64,000 nucleotides of DNA from Syngnathus acus (taxonomy: Eukaryota > Chordata > Actinopteri > Syngnathiformes > Syngnathidae). The notes below the pieces were generated by a model. That model saw nothing but the letters and a program-made list of their open reading frames with translations. It was not told the DNA's origin and did not search any database. The stretch is taken from assembly GCF_901709675.1 (NCBI RefSeq), contig NC_051106.1:1932001-1996000 (forward strand). The letters run 5' to 3'. Each line of letters opens with the position of its first letter. Positions within the stretch are counted from its first letter, which is position 1. Below, piece after piece: positions 46,341 through 56,702 of this stretch. Both the position numbers and the translations under genes were made by a program.

Positions 46341-47514
46341 GCGCCCACTTCACATAAAACCAAAAAATAAAATCCTGATTATAAATTCCATAATTATTTT
46401 AGAAATGGTCACCATAGTGTGGGTGGAGTCAGTGAGATGCATTTTCACCAGCATTTACACCCTAATTTGCTCATTATGCAGATTTTTCTATTTTCTTTAA
46501 TCGAGTCCACACTTTCAAACTTATAATTAATCTCAGGCTTTAAATTTTCGCTCTCAAACCATGTTTTAAATACCTCAATTCGTCACTTCTCTATAACTGT
46601 AAACAATGATGCTTTGGCATGTAAAAACACATTTGATAATACAGAATGTGTTAATTGCATTAGATGAAAAATCACGCATTATAACGTAGTTAAAAATTAT
46701 AAAACCAGGTTTATAATGACATACTTAGCAGTTAACATTACACTTGACAATTCATACTAAGGAACAGTCATGCTCTAATGAGAACATTGTTGTTGAGTGC
46801 AGAGCAGCCTGTGCAGCAGTAGCATCGACCACAATGGTGATTTTCGTGTGAGTGTGCGTGCGCACGTTGAGTGACTGTGGGAAAATCTGGCTGCTCTATT
46901 CATTTTGCCGTCTATTCACTTGATGGCGAGAGAGACTGATGAGGACAACAACAGGAAAATGACAGTTGCTGGCAAACGAGAAAGCACCGCGGCACTCACG
47001 CGCCTCAAATCTCTTTTCGTGGGTTAATCATTTTAGGAAAAAAATGGTCTGAGGACAAGTTCCTTGGTTTCATTTGTCCGTGTTCTACCCCCTGAAACGG
47101 GAGCGGAACTTTAATGGTTTGACACACTGAGCCTACGTTCTCCCTACGGACTTATATTTGAATGGACTTAACATGCCGCGGAAGAATTTAAACCCCTGGT
47201 GGCCATCTTACGTTGCCACCCACTAAAACTGACTAATTTGAATACATCGATGGAGCGAGGTGTATCTCATGCATGTGGTCTACATGTTGTCAATTTTTAA
47301 ATGAACTGCAAAACGACTATCCTGATATTTCCAATATTCGGTTTCATTTTTTTAAACAAATTATTTGTCCCTTTTTCATTGTGTACAGCGCTGATAATTG
47401 TTAAAAACAGTATGCAGTTCAAACGATACAAGCACAATTTTACGCATATTGCGTGTTGCCTTGATTTCATCCCCCCCCCCACACACACACTTTCTTTTAG
47501 ATACATTTTTTAAA

Positions 47515-47720
47515 AAAGCGCCTGCACCTGTCACCTGGGGTCCCGCTGCCTCTATTCAATCCTCATTTACATAACCTCGTTTAGCAGTTCACAAATCAGA
47601 GCCATTAGGCGCCGCTCACGGGAGCCGAGGCTTCTAATTTGCCGCCACCATGCAGTCAGCCGGGAAATTGTTGTGCTCGGGAGGCCCCCCAAAAGAAAGG
47701 TACGCGTCCTGGCTTTGATT
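47515..47720. promoter_or_regulatory. Candidate conserved non-coding element
   Basis: A GC-balanced, non-repetitive block has CACCTGTCACCTGGGG (two E-boxes), CATTTACATAACC and CTTCTAATTTGCC. It stands out from the AT-rich flanks. Function is inferred from composition and position. Confidence 0.25.
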
Positions 47721-49539
47721 GTTGATTGTGATGGTAAATGTACAGATGATTAGGACACGTGACCACGTCACCCTTCCCCCGCCCCCACGGCACTATTGAT
47801 TTCTTGCCAGAACTCAGCAGGCAACCGATCCCGGGTGGTGCTGGGAGCCCGCATGAAGCGGAAAGACATGGGTCATCTATAGGCTACATTTAGCAAGGTG
47901 CACAAGTCATCTTGCTGGTAAATGTCCGTCCGCACGTCGAGCGTTTCCACTCTATTCATTTTCACTCCAGCACATTCAATGGCCTCAAATTCATACCAGT
48001 GCACGCTTACACAAATTCGATGACTGCCCAAAAATTTCCTCTTCGCTGCAGGTGCGTGAAATGATTGTCAAGTTGTGCGCTCGCTGCTTCAGCCCATGCG
48101 CAACCATTTATAACGCCATTCCTCAAAATATACGCGCGCAATCACTCCAAGTTCCCAAACGGGGGGAGCCTTTTATTGATGCGCCGTCGATTCAACAGGC
48201 CGTGAATAGGCCCAGTCAAGAGCCAAAAATATATTTTCAATCTGCATTCAATTTGGCAAAGATGACAGCAAGGAGGAGTGCGATTCACGCTGCCGCAAAC
48301 TTGCCGCCGGCGCATTGTGAGGGGGAGAGCGGGGGGGGGGTATCTTTTGGAGAAGCCACGTTTAATTAATCAACAAATCGCTACTTTCCTCCCCCTACTC
48401 CCGCTCGCATGTGTTTGCACTTCACGCTCGGCATGAGGCGCATCCTAAAGATTGCGCGAAACATTGCGTAACAACACAATCTGATATGTGTTGATATGAA
48501 AAGAGTCAGCAGACTGTCAAAAGGGTCACGTCGCACAAAAGTGTTTACGAGGGGGTGATTCGCGAAAGTGCGCCGGGCCGGCTGCATTTTTTTTTAACCA
48601 ATATATTTTATTCTTTCACTTCACTTGAGGATAATTTATTACAAGTGTGCAGAGCAGGTCGGTGTGGGGGAGGGGATTTAGCAGAGTGGTGCTCGAGAAT
48701 GCTATAGCAACCAACAAGGGGACCTTTGGTAAAAGCAACTGTGCTGCTGGAGTTGGACAAAAAAAAGAAAAAGAAAAAAGAAAAAGGACACCAGACATGC
48801 AGATCATGGCGGAGTAAAAGAGCTTTAAAACAAATTAGCTCCTTTCCCATGCAGATGCAATTAGCTTACATGAAAGTTCTAATTGTTTCATTTTAGACTA
48901 AAATATTTCAGTAGTGGCACCTCAAAAGTCTACACACCCCTACACACTTTGTGAACCTAAAAAAAACTGACACCAAGATCATTTCTAAACCTTTTTCCCT
49001 ACTATTAATGTAACCTATCTGTACTGATACTGCAATAATGTAGTTGCACAAGTGTACACCATCTTATAAATGGAGACGTGGCCACATTCAGAATGAACTC
49101 ATCGCATTCAAAAGCGAGTCAGCACATACCTGCCACCATTTGAAGCACATCTGACTGAAGTTCAGTTGTTCTAGTAGGCTTTCCCTGACATCTCTTTTCC
49201 AAGCAGAAAATAAGGATTTTGCGCTTACATTGACTGCTACTTGGAAGTGGGTACGTTATTCTTTGGTGATGAGCAACAATTTGTTTGTGTCAATAAAAAA
49301 ATCACAGCTTGTGTTGATGTGACGACGGAAATTTTATTTTTGTGGATGACACAAAGCTGGAATGCATTTAGTTCCAAGTGTGCTATTTTGTTTGAAAATG
49401 GGCTGCTTGGGGGATTGTGAAGAAGAACATACATATAGGGGCAGCCTATAGCTCGCCCCTAATCTCGTAATCTTCCCTCCTGACAGGACAGGTCTTCTTA
49501 ATGTTGTCTTGACAAATTACTTTTAATGAAGACGTAATT

Positions 49540-49790
49540 AATGGAAGTAGACTGTCAAAGCAAACAAGCCTTCTAATTGATTTGTGGGAGGGGGGGGGGC
49601 GCAGAGCGCGACCTCGAGCCAAGCCCAACCCGCCTCCCTCTTTGTCCGGGGGAGCCTCTATTGATTAGTGCCTGTGTGTATCGCCGCGCATGTGTTTGGC
49701 TTCATTAAGAGATAACGGCTTCCTGATTACTTCCATCCCCGGCTTTAATGTCGCTTAATGTCTACTTTGTTCCCGTGTCATGTCGGGGGC
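49540..49790. promoter_or_regulatory. Candidate conserved non-coding element
   Basis: Homeodomain-type cores recur (TAATTAATGG, CTTCTAATTGATTTG, ATTGATTAGTGCC, TTCATTAAGAGATAACG), with a GATA-like AGATAA in the last. A G-run splits the block. Suggestive only. Confidence 0.25.
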
Positions 49791-50017
49791 CAGCGGGAAT
49801 AATAAGAGCGTGTGGGTGGGCCCGGCGAGGAGGGGGGCCCCCCGTGAGGGGCGGTGGGCCATCAGTGGGGATCGGTGGAACGGGTTAGAAAAGCAGAACC
49901 TCGAGACGCAGCATGTAGTCGGTCTGCTAAACTGTCGGCAGCCATTTCAGTGCCAGTCGGACCTGATGCTATGCTAACGTACAAAGTATCTCCATATTTG
50001 GGGATTCCCCCCGCCCC

Positions 50018-50220
50018 AGGTGTCAAACTCGGGTCCTCCCTTGTATCCTGCCTGTTTTAGAATGATGCCTCCTCCAACACACCTGATTCAAATGATCTGG
50101 ATGGTTATCGAATCCTGCTGAGCTTGCTGATCATGTGATCAGGTGTGTTGGAGGAGGCAGACATCTAAAAGAGGCGGGCAGGCAAGATGGAGGCCCTCGA
50201 AGAACGCAGTTTGACAGCTG
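50018..50220. mobile_element. Palindromic hAT-type MITE
   Basis: The left part reads GGTGTCAAACTCGGGTCCTC and the right end closes with an inverted AGTTTGACAGC. Inside, TCCTCCAACACACCTGAT (50070-50087) pairs with ATCAGGTGTGTTGGAGGA (50139-50156), and the arms continue into ATGCCTCC/GGAGGCAGACATC. This is a short non-autonomous element of a kind abundant in teleosts; it has no coding capacity. Confidence 0.75.
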
Positions 50221-50529
50221 TGGTTTTTAGAGCGATAGTTTCACCCCAAATTACAACTCCAAGGGTGTTCAACTTCAGAGATTCCACCAAATTTTCTGGT
50301 AGAATCCTTTTTGGCAGTTCAAAGTTAACTCCGCTTGCTCCCCTCAAAAAAAAAGTTCTTCTTTCTTTTTGAAAGGGAAGCATTACCCCGGCGGCCCCCC
50401 CTCGCGGTCGACTTCCGTTCGCCGAGCCTGTAAATTGACCACATTAAGAAAAGCACGTCTCCAACTGAGCAATTGAAAAATACACGGTGACAATTGCGCC
50501 TAAAAGGAGCCGGCAGGGGCGACGCGCCA

Positions 50530-50720
50530 CAGAATTGCATGTTAGCTAATTGTTAATTGAGGCGGCTGCCAGAGGCTAATTGCGTCGGCGCAGCCATTTG
50601 CATGATGGACCAGCCACCTGCCCGCAGCCTCTGCCAGGGCAAACTATATAATTAGTCAACCTTTTTTTTTTTGACTGTCGCCCCTTTTGTGTCACATGAA
50701 TTCCTCCTAATGACATATTT
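50530..50720. promoter_or_regulatory. Candidate enhancer with a POU octamer
   Basis: GCTAATTGTTAATTGAGG, CTAATTGCGTCGG, a perfect octamer ATTTGCAT (50596-50603), ATAATTAGTCAAC and AATGACATATTTCATTAAG lie within 190 bp. It is about 6 kb downstream of nkx2.1. Homeodomain and POU site clustering is seen directly; enhancer function is inferred. Confidence 0.3.
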
Positions 50721-51224
50721 CATTAAGAAAGAGAAGGGAGGAGGAAGAGTGGGAGGGGGGGCGGTGGGCAAATATCACCACCACCCTCCCGGCTAATCCC
50801 CTCACAGGCTGTAGAAGAAAATATGTTAAGTCTCAACAGGTCCTATTTACCTCGAACCTCGGGGGGTGGTCCTGGCTGGGGGTTAAATGGACATTTGTGC
50901 CTTTTCTCAGCTGGGATCATAGCGGCGGCCAAGACGGACGCCATTGAGCTGTCACATTTTGGGGATCTTGATTGCGTATTGTCTGGCAACATTCAAGGCT
51001 TCTTTGGGTGCTGCAACCTATCATTCACTTTGGGGGGGTGAGCAACATGCGGAACGTGGGACACTTGGCAGCCCCTGCGAGAATCAGGAAACTCAAAAGT
51101 GAGGATCGTTCATTTTCATACACTGAAAAAAAATGCTGTCTTGAATTTACTCAATTTGATTTGGTGAAGTGGTTGAAGAAAATTAAAACATCTGGATCCT
51201 GACACAATTCTTGTTTATCGGGAG

Positions 51225-51425
51225 GCGGTGCGTGCGTCAATTCCCTTTGACCCTTTGACTGATGCCCTCGCCAGGCCATTGACGGGCTCATTTAATCTCC
51301 AGTTATCTCAGCGAGGTGCTGACAGAGAAAGTGTGGCCTTAACCTGTTTAGTCATGCCTCGTTAGCCCCCAATAAACCCCCAAAGGACCCCCGGGCGATA
51401 CTGTACACAGACCCATGGGGGCCAC
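51225..51425. promoter_or_regulatory. Candidate conserved non-coding element
   Basis: Non-repetitive sequence with TTGACCCTTTGACTGATG, GACGGGCTCATTTAATC and CTGTTTAGTCATGCCTCG. It has no coding frame. Its character fits a regulatory element, but only cross-species alignment could tell. Confidence 0.22.
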
Positions 51426-51607
51426 ATGCTTGATTGTGAGGTGTTCACTGGCAGAACGCAGACTTGCGGCATCTGCTTGGGAGAAGGGTCTCAATCTGAT
51501 TGCTTTTCTTGAAGTAGTTTGGGTTTCAAGTGGAAGGGTAGGGTTTGAAGACAGGGTTTCAAATTAGGGTTTGAAGTTAGTGTTAGGCTATGAAACTTGT
51601 CTTGTGA

Positions 51608-51950
51608 ACGCCTTTCTCCCTTCCTTCCTTCCTGCCTTCCTTCCTTCCTTCTTTTCATTCTTTCTACTTCTTATGTCTTTTTATCATTCCTTCCATCCAT
51701 CCCTTTCTTCCAACTTTCCTTTCCTCCTTCCTTGGTCATATCTTTTCTTTTCTTATCTTTCTTACATCCTATCATTTTGACTTTCACTTTATCATTCCTC
51801 CATTGCTTCCTTCTTTCCATTCATACTTCCTTGGTTCTCCCATTCCTTTATTTCTTCCTTTCAACATACATTCCATAGATCCTTTGTCCTTTCCATCCTT
51901 CCTTCATCCTTTCTTAATCCCTCCGTTGTTTCCTGCCACCACCTACTTCG
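51608..51950. repeat. Degenerate CCTT / polypyrimidine repeat
   Basis: CCTTCCTTCC units degrade into CTTT- and CATTCC-rich pyrimidine sequence over about 340 bp. The long frames through it are artefacts. Confidence 0.9.
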
Positions 51951-52009
51951 CTCCCTTCGTACCGTCCTTCCTTCGTGAAAATTGGAGCCCACCTCCTTTT
52001 GGGCCCAGC

Positions 52010-52215
52010 CTGCATTTCTCCCAATAAAAGCTGCGCAGAGCGATGGAAGGCATTCCCGCTGCAAAGCGGGCGGCCATGAGCTGAATGAGCTTGTAGGCTG
52101 ATGGGATGCAAATGCGCGGCGAGCCCTTGCGGAATTTGGAGAGCGCACTTGTGCATTGGGATGAGAGGGCGGCAATCTGTACGGCTCTGTTTGACAATGA
52201 AACCAATAATGGAAC
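52010..52215. promoter_or_regulatory. Candidate enhancer with a POU octamer
   Basis: GC-balanced sequence with GCCATGAGCTGAATGAGC, a perfect octamer ATGCAAAT (52106-52113) and CCAATAAAAG/CCAATAATGG near the edges. It has no repeat or exon features. It is the second octamer-bearing stretch in this interval. Confidence 0.28.
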
Positions 52216-52487
52216 ACAATACAGTCAACACTCGCTTATTGTCGGCTTTAGGAACCAAGCTCGGAAGCGAACAGCCTCAATTCACCACAAATAATTGCTC
52301 AACCCCCTTGCTAACAAAAAGTATAGCATGTACCCTGGAAAGCTAACTCACTATAGCCTATGGAATGGATGGTTACATTTCAAAATAAAACTGAATTAAT
52401 ATAAGCAACTGTACGTTCATGAGCCGTAACGCAAAAGACGTATGCAACAATGACGTTAATCTGAAGGACAGCTGCGCAACAGGTGCA

Positions 52488-52489
52488 AC

Positions 52490-52524
<35 letters not shown>
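52488..52524. repeat. CA microsatellite
   Basis: A short CA run with one AAACAC interruption. Confidence 0.9.
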
Positions 52525-53402
52525 ATGGTGCCACAACAATGCAAACACTTGCGTTGGCTTAGTTGAGAATAAAAAAACAGCACTTGAATCGCTTGGAGCA
52601 CTAGCAGTTCACCACAGTTAGCGTGCGCAAACATTATTTGAACAATTTTCACATGTCAACTACGTTATGCCCACTCTTGTTTTTTGTTTTTTTTAAGAAA
52701 AACTTGAAATAAAATATGTTATTCACCAGACATGCTGATGCAGACCTCCTTCCTTCCTTCGCTTGTTTAAGCTAGCAGGTAGCGCTCGTACGTGCTGCTC
52801 TGATAGAGCCAGCCAAAAACCTTTGCTGGTTGAAACAAGCCAGCCAGCAACGGCAACGTGAAAAAAGGTGGTTTGATGTCAATTAGTTGAACCTGGGTTT
52901 CAAACCAAACATGGTGACGTGGCATTTTGCTGCTTTGCTGCATGCAAGCGGAATAAGCTAAATTTATAGGGCCACTTGTTGCAATCTATGTTTGAAGGAT
53001 TCCACGAGTTTGCAATGAAAAGAAAAGATTACATATTTGGAGGCTTCATTTGTAATCCGCTACATTCATCCTCTACTTTTGCTCACTTCATTCAAGTTAA
53101 AGACGTAAACGGCAAAGCCAATGCGTCGTTGCCCTTTCCACCGCCTTCAATTGGCAAATTTACATATTTGCCGACGTTGAACAAAAGGTCGCCAGCACCG
53201 AGTGGCTCTAATATTTGATTGCTGACCCCAGAAGGAATGAAACAGCCTTGGGAATTTGCTCCCGCTCTTTCTCCACCAGTCACATTGCTGTCACCTTGGA
53301 CCAAACAAAAGCATAACGTCAAGTTTCAAAAAAGCAAGTTGGGGCAACAACGTTGTAGGTTATGCTACAATTTTGCAATAAAATGAATCCAAGTAGCATC
53401 AC

Positions 53403-54439
53403 CAGAGATGGGACCAAGTCACACATATGCAAGTCTCAAGTGAGTCTCAAGTCTTAACCTTCAAGTCTCAAGTAAGTCCCAAGTCATTTTTTTCTTGGGC
53501 AAGTCAAGTCCTTAAATAGGTCAACTCAAGTCCAAGTCAAGTCCTTAAATAGGTCAAGTCAAGTCCAAGTCAAGTCACCTTATTATTGCAATTTTACCCG
53601 CAGAATCTGATCTTAGTAACGTGGAAAGACAAGATATAACTAACTTTAAGTAACCATCATTGTCCAATGTGTCTAACCTGTTTAAAAAATATGACAATAA
53701 TTTGGATTTGCACTGTAATTACTGATATTCAGTAAAATACACCAGGGAATCAAACAAAAAAGAAATTACCTCATACAATTATTGACAGCTCAATCTAAAC
53801 AAATGAACCTCTGCCGACAGTGTCTGACACATTTGAGTTGCAATTATGAAAAAATAATCTGAAAAAAATCTGAAAGAAGAAACACATTAAAGAACATTAG
53901 AAACATTTTACGTTTCATCTGTAACATCTGGAGACACCAGAGCTCTATAAACTTCAAACGGACAAAGTCGTCTGGCTGTCTGAAATGTTTCTGCACTGTG
54001 CTGTCCGTCTTTTGCCGTCATAAAGGTAATTACGATAGCCGAAGGTACCGCTCCCGCTGACATGTTTGTGCATGTCTGATATAAAGGGGCGTGATTCTCC
54101 AATGAACACGTTAGGTAGGTAGAGAGGGCACGATTGATTGACAGGGTAGCGATCCAATCATGACAACGCCATTCTCAGCCTGCGCTCCTACCGTGTTATC
54201 GATATTACTTTTTTAAATGTATTATTAATTTTATATTCAAACTGAAAACTTAAACTAAATAACACGGAAGTCATTCAAGTCATCGTGTCTCAAGTCAAGT
54301 CAAGTCCCGAGCCTTTAACTTCCAAGTCCAAATCGAGTCTCAAGTTTTTTTATTTTTGTCAAGTCAAGTCACAAGTCATCAAAACAGCGACTCAAGTCGA
54401 CTCGAGTCCAAGTCACAGTGACTCGAGTCCCCATCTCTG
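53403..54439. mobile_element. Non-autonomous DNA transposon with CAAGTC arrays
   Basis: The ends are inverted copies: CAGAGATGGG at the left and CCCATCTCTG at the right, giving 1037 bp. Both terminal regions are packed with CAAGTC/TCAAGT units (about 16 on the left in 53403-53580, about 11 on the right in 54270-54420), and the middle is unique sequence. I recognise this as a repeat type widespread in fish genomes. No transposase frame is present. Confidence 0.75.
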
Positions 54440-54742
54440 CTACTTGGTAATAAACAATTACAGATGTATAACAAGGAGTCAAGCATCGAAAAATCATTTT
54501 TGCAACGAATTGGGAAAAACTGACACAAAAAACGATGTTTTTTAGGGACCTGACACAAAAATTGTGAATCACACATTACTGATGACTGTTGACAAGAATA
54601 TGCTACATCACCATAACTTAAGAACCACTTATTCCAAAAAAATGGTAGGTTTTACTACATTTTTGCCCCAACATTTTTGGTTTTTGTTGGATTTAATTTT
54701 CTTTAATTCTTTGTTTTTGTGGATTTTTTTTGCAGTTATGTT

Positions 54743-54745
<3 letters not shown>

Positions 54746-54823
<78 letters not shown>

Positions 54824-54840
54824 ATGTGCGTGTGTGTGTT
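54746..54840. repeat. (GT)n microsatellite
   Basis: About 95 bp of GT, pure for most of its length, with CGTGTATGTGCG near the right end. Confidence 0.97.
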
Positions 54841-54973
54841 TTCTTTAGGGCCACCAAACGGGGGAAGGGGGTAACATATCGCAAATATGAAAAATCCAAA
54901 TATAATGCAAAGCGTGGATTACAATTCACCCTGTTCTAAGCAGTTCAATAGAGTAACAAAAATGATGTAATGA

Positions 54974-55035
54974 AACAAACAAACAAACAAACAAACAAAC
55001 AAACAAACAAACAAACAAACAAATAAATAAACAAA
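54974..55035. repeat. (AAAC)n microsatellite
   Basis: Tandem AAAC units over about 50 bp pass into AAAT units. Confidence 0.95.
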
Positions 55036-56361
55036 TTGACCAAAATAAGGCAAGATTCCAAAGCCTATGTCTCTATTATTGTGAAAATGAGCGTATAAAT
55101 TCAGCTTTAAGTCAAAGGGCAACGCAGTAAAAGGATATATAGATCATATCACGCGAACACGTTTGACATTATACGCGTGCTTGTTCCACGGATCATTTTG
55201 TAACGATTGTATGTGTCAACACGGAATTGAAAAGCTATTTCGACCCTGAAATTAGACGACCTGCAGCGAGCCGCGTTGCCTGGCAACCACATTGTTAGGT
55301 GGCGGGAGAGTGGCTGACCCCCACCCCGCCCATTCGCCAGTTCCCCTTGCCCTTAATGACGAATAAATCTTTTTAGACTTTTTTTCTCAAACGCCTTGAA
55401 ATTTTTTTTATAAAAAACAGGGTCCGATTCAAAGTATATAAAAAAGAAAACAAATATTTGCTTTGCTAGTGATCTCTCCCAGCATTGATTGATTGGTGAT
55501 AAGATGGCGTTTGGCCTGCGATAAACTGCTGTTTGATGTGCGTCGACTCACGCACCCAAAAAAGTAACATTGAAAGACAAAGGCAACAAAAAGCTCGAGT
55601 TGACCGAGCAAACGGACCCGCCCGAACACAAAAGCCCAAGAATGGACTTGCTGTTTGCTCCTCCGTGATGAAACGTTTCACGTGAGTTTGCCGTCAACAC
55701 GTCAATCTGTGCCGAAGAAATGAAAGGACTTTAAAAAAAACGTTCTGTCAAAGCACTTGGAGTTTTCTGTTTTAATAACAAATACTTAAAAATGAATTAC
55801 AGTACTGATAAGATGCTGGCCTATTATTTTGAATTTTTTTGTTAGAAAATATTTCATTAATGTTTGTGACAGTTGTTGTGAATGTGCTATCCGAATAAAG
55901 ATGTACTGTATTCTAGTAGTAATACTAGAAACGTGTTTTTCAAGCTCGAGTTGTCATCCTAATTATATGAAAAACAGGACGGAAACAACATACAATATAA
56001 AATCATTGATATGTTACGTATGTCCCTTACAATATTGTTTTTACTGGTTACAAAACAAAATACATGTTTAGTAATACAAAAATGTAACATTCAACTTTAA
56101 TAAATTAAAGTGTGGCAACTGTTAAGGGCCAGTTCAAATGAATTACAAATAAATACAAGTGAATTTTGAATTCTAACACGAATGAAGATACTATTTTGTT
56201 AAGTTTAGTTTCATTTATGATTTCGTCATCATGTTTTTTTTTTTATTGCAGTACTATTTGTATTTACTATTTCTTTTTTTTAAACAGATTGTAAGGTCCA
56301 CTTTGGCAGCACATTCCACAAATGAGGGAGAGAGGTGTAGGGGAAGGTCACCTTTCCATAA

Positions 56362-56367
56362 TTTATT
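56362..56367 (-). terminator. Candidate polyadenylation signal (AATAAA, - strand) for nkx2.1
   Basis: TTTATT on the + strand, 336 bases past the nkx2.1 stop codon. A further hexamer near 56243 is an alternative. Confidence 0.45.
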
Positions 56368-56702
56368 AATAAGACTATTTTTTCCGTGTTAAGTCAAATA
56401 TCTATGATAATTTACATATAAACGTACAAATACCAAACCAAATGACAGCAAGATTGTCCCAACAGAAAAAAACTGTACAATAGAGCTGAAAATCCCAACT
56501 TTTTACATAAGGAAGGGGCGCGACAAGGGAGAAAAAAAAAGGCAGCTAATGTAAATCTATGTTGGAGCTAATATAATTTACATAAATAAATCCCACAAGT
56601 TGCGGTAGAAAAAGCGAGTCCGGAAAAAATCCTTTCCTCAAAAAGTTTGTTTTTGAAAATGTGCGATTACTTGAGGAAGTCGCATTTGCGCCCCCTTTTT
56701 GG

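Larger units (their letters stand above)
46341..56360. other. Intergenic DNA between nkx2.1 and mbip, no gene seen
   Basis: About 10 kb without a supported exon. Its contents (candidate regulatory stretches, a MITE, a 1.04-kb transposon and microsatellites) are listed separately. The remaining sequence is AT-rich with nothing recognised. Confidence 0.6.
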
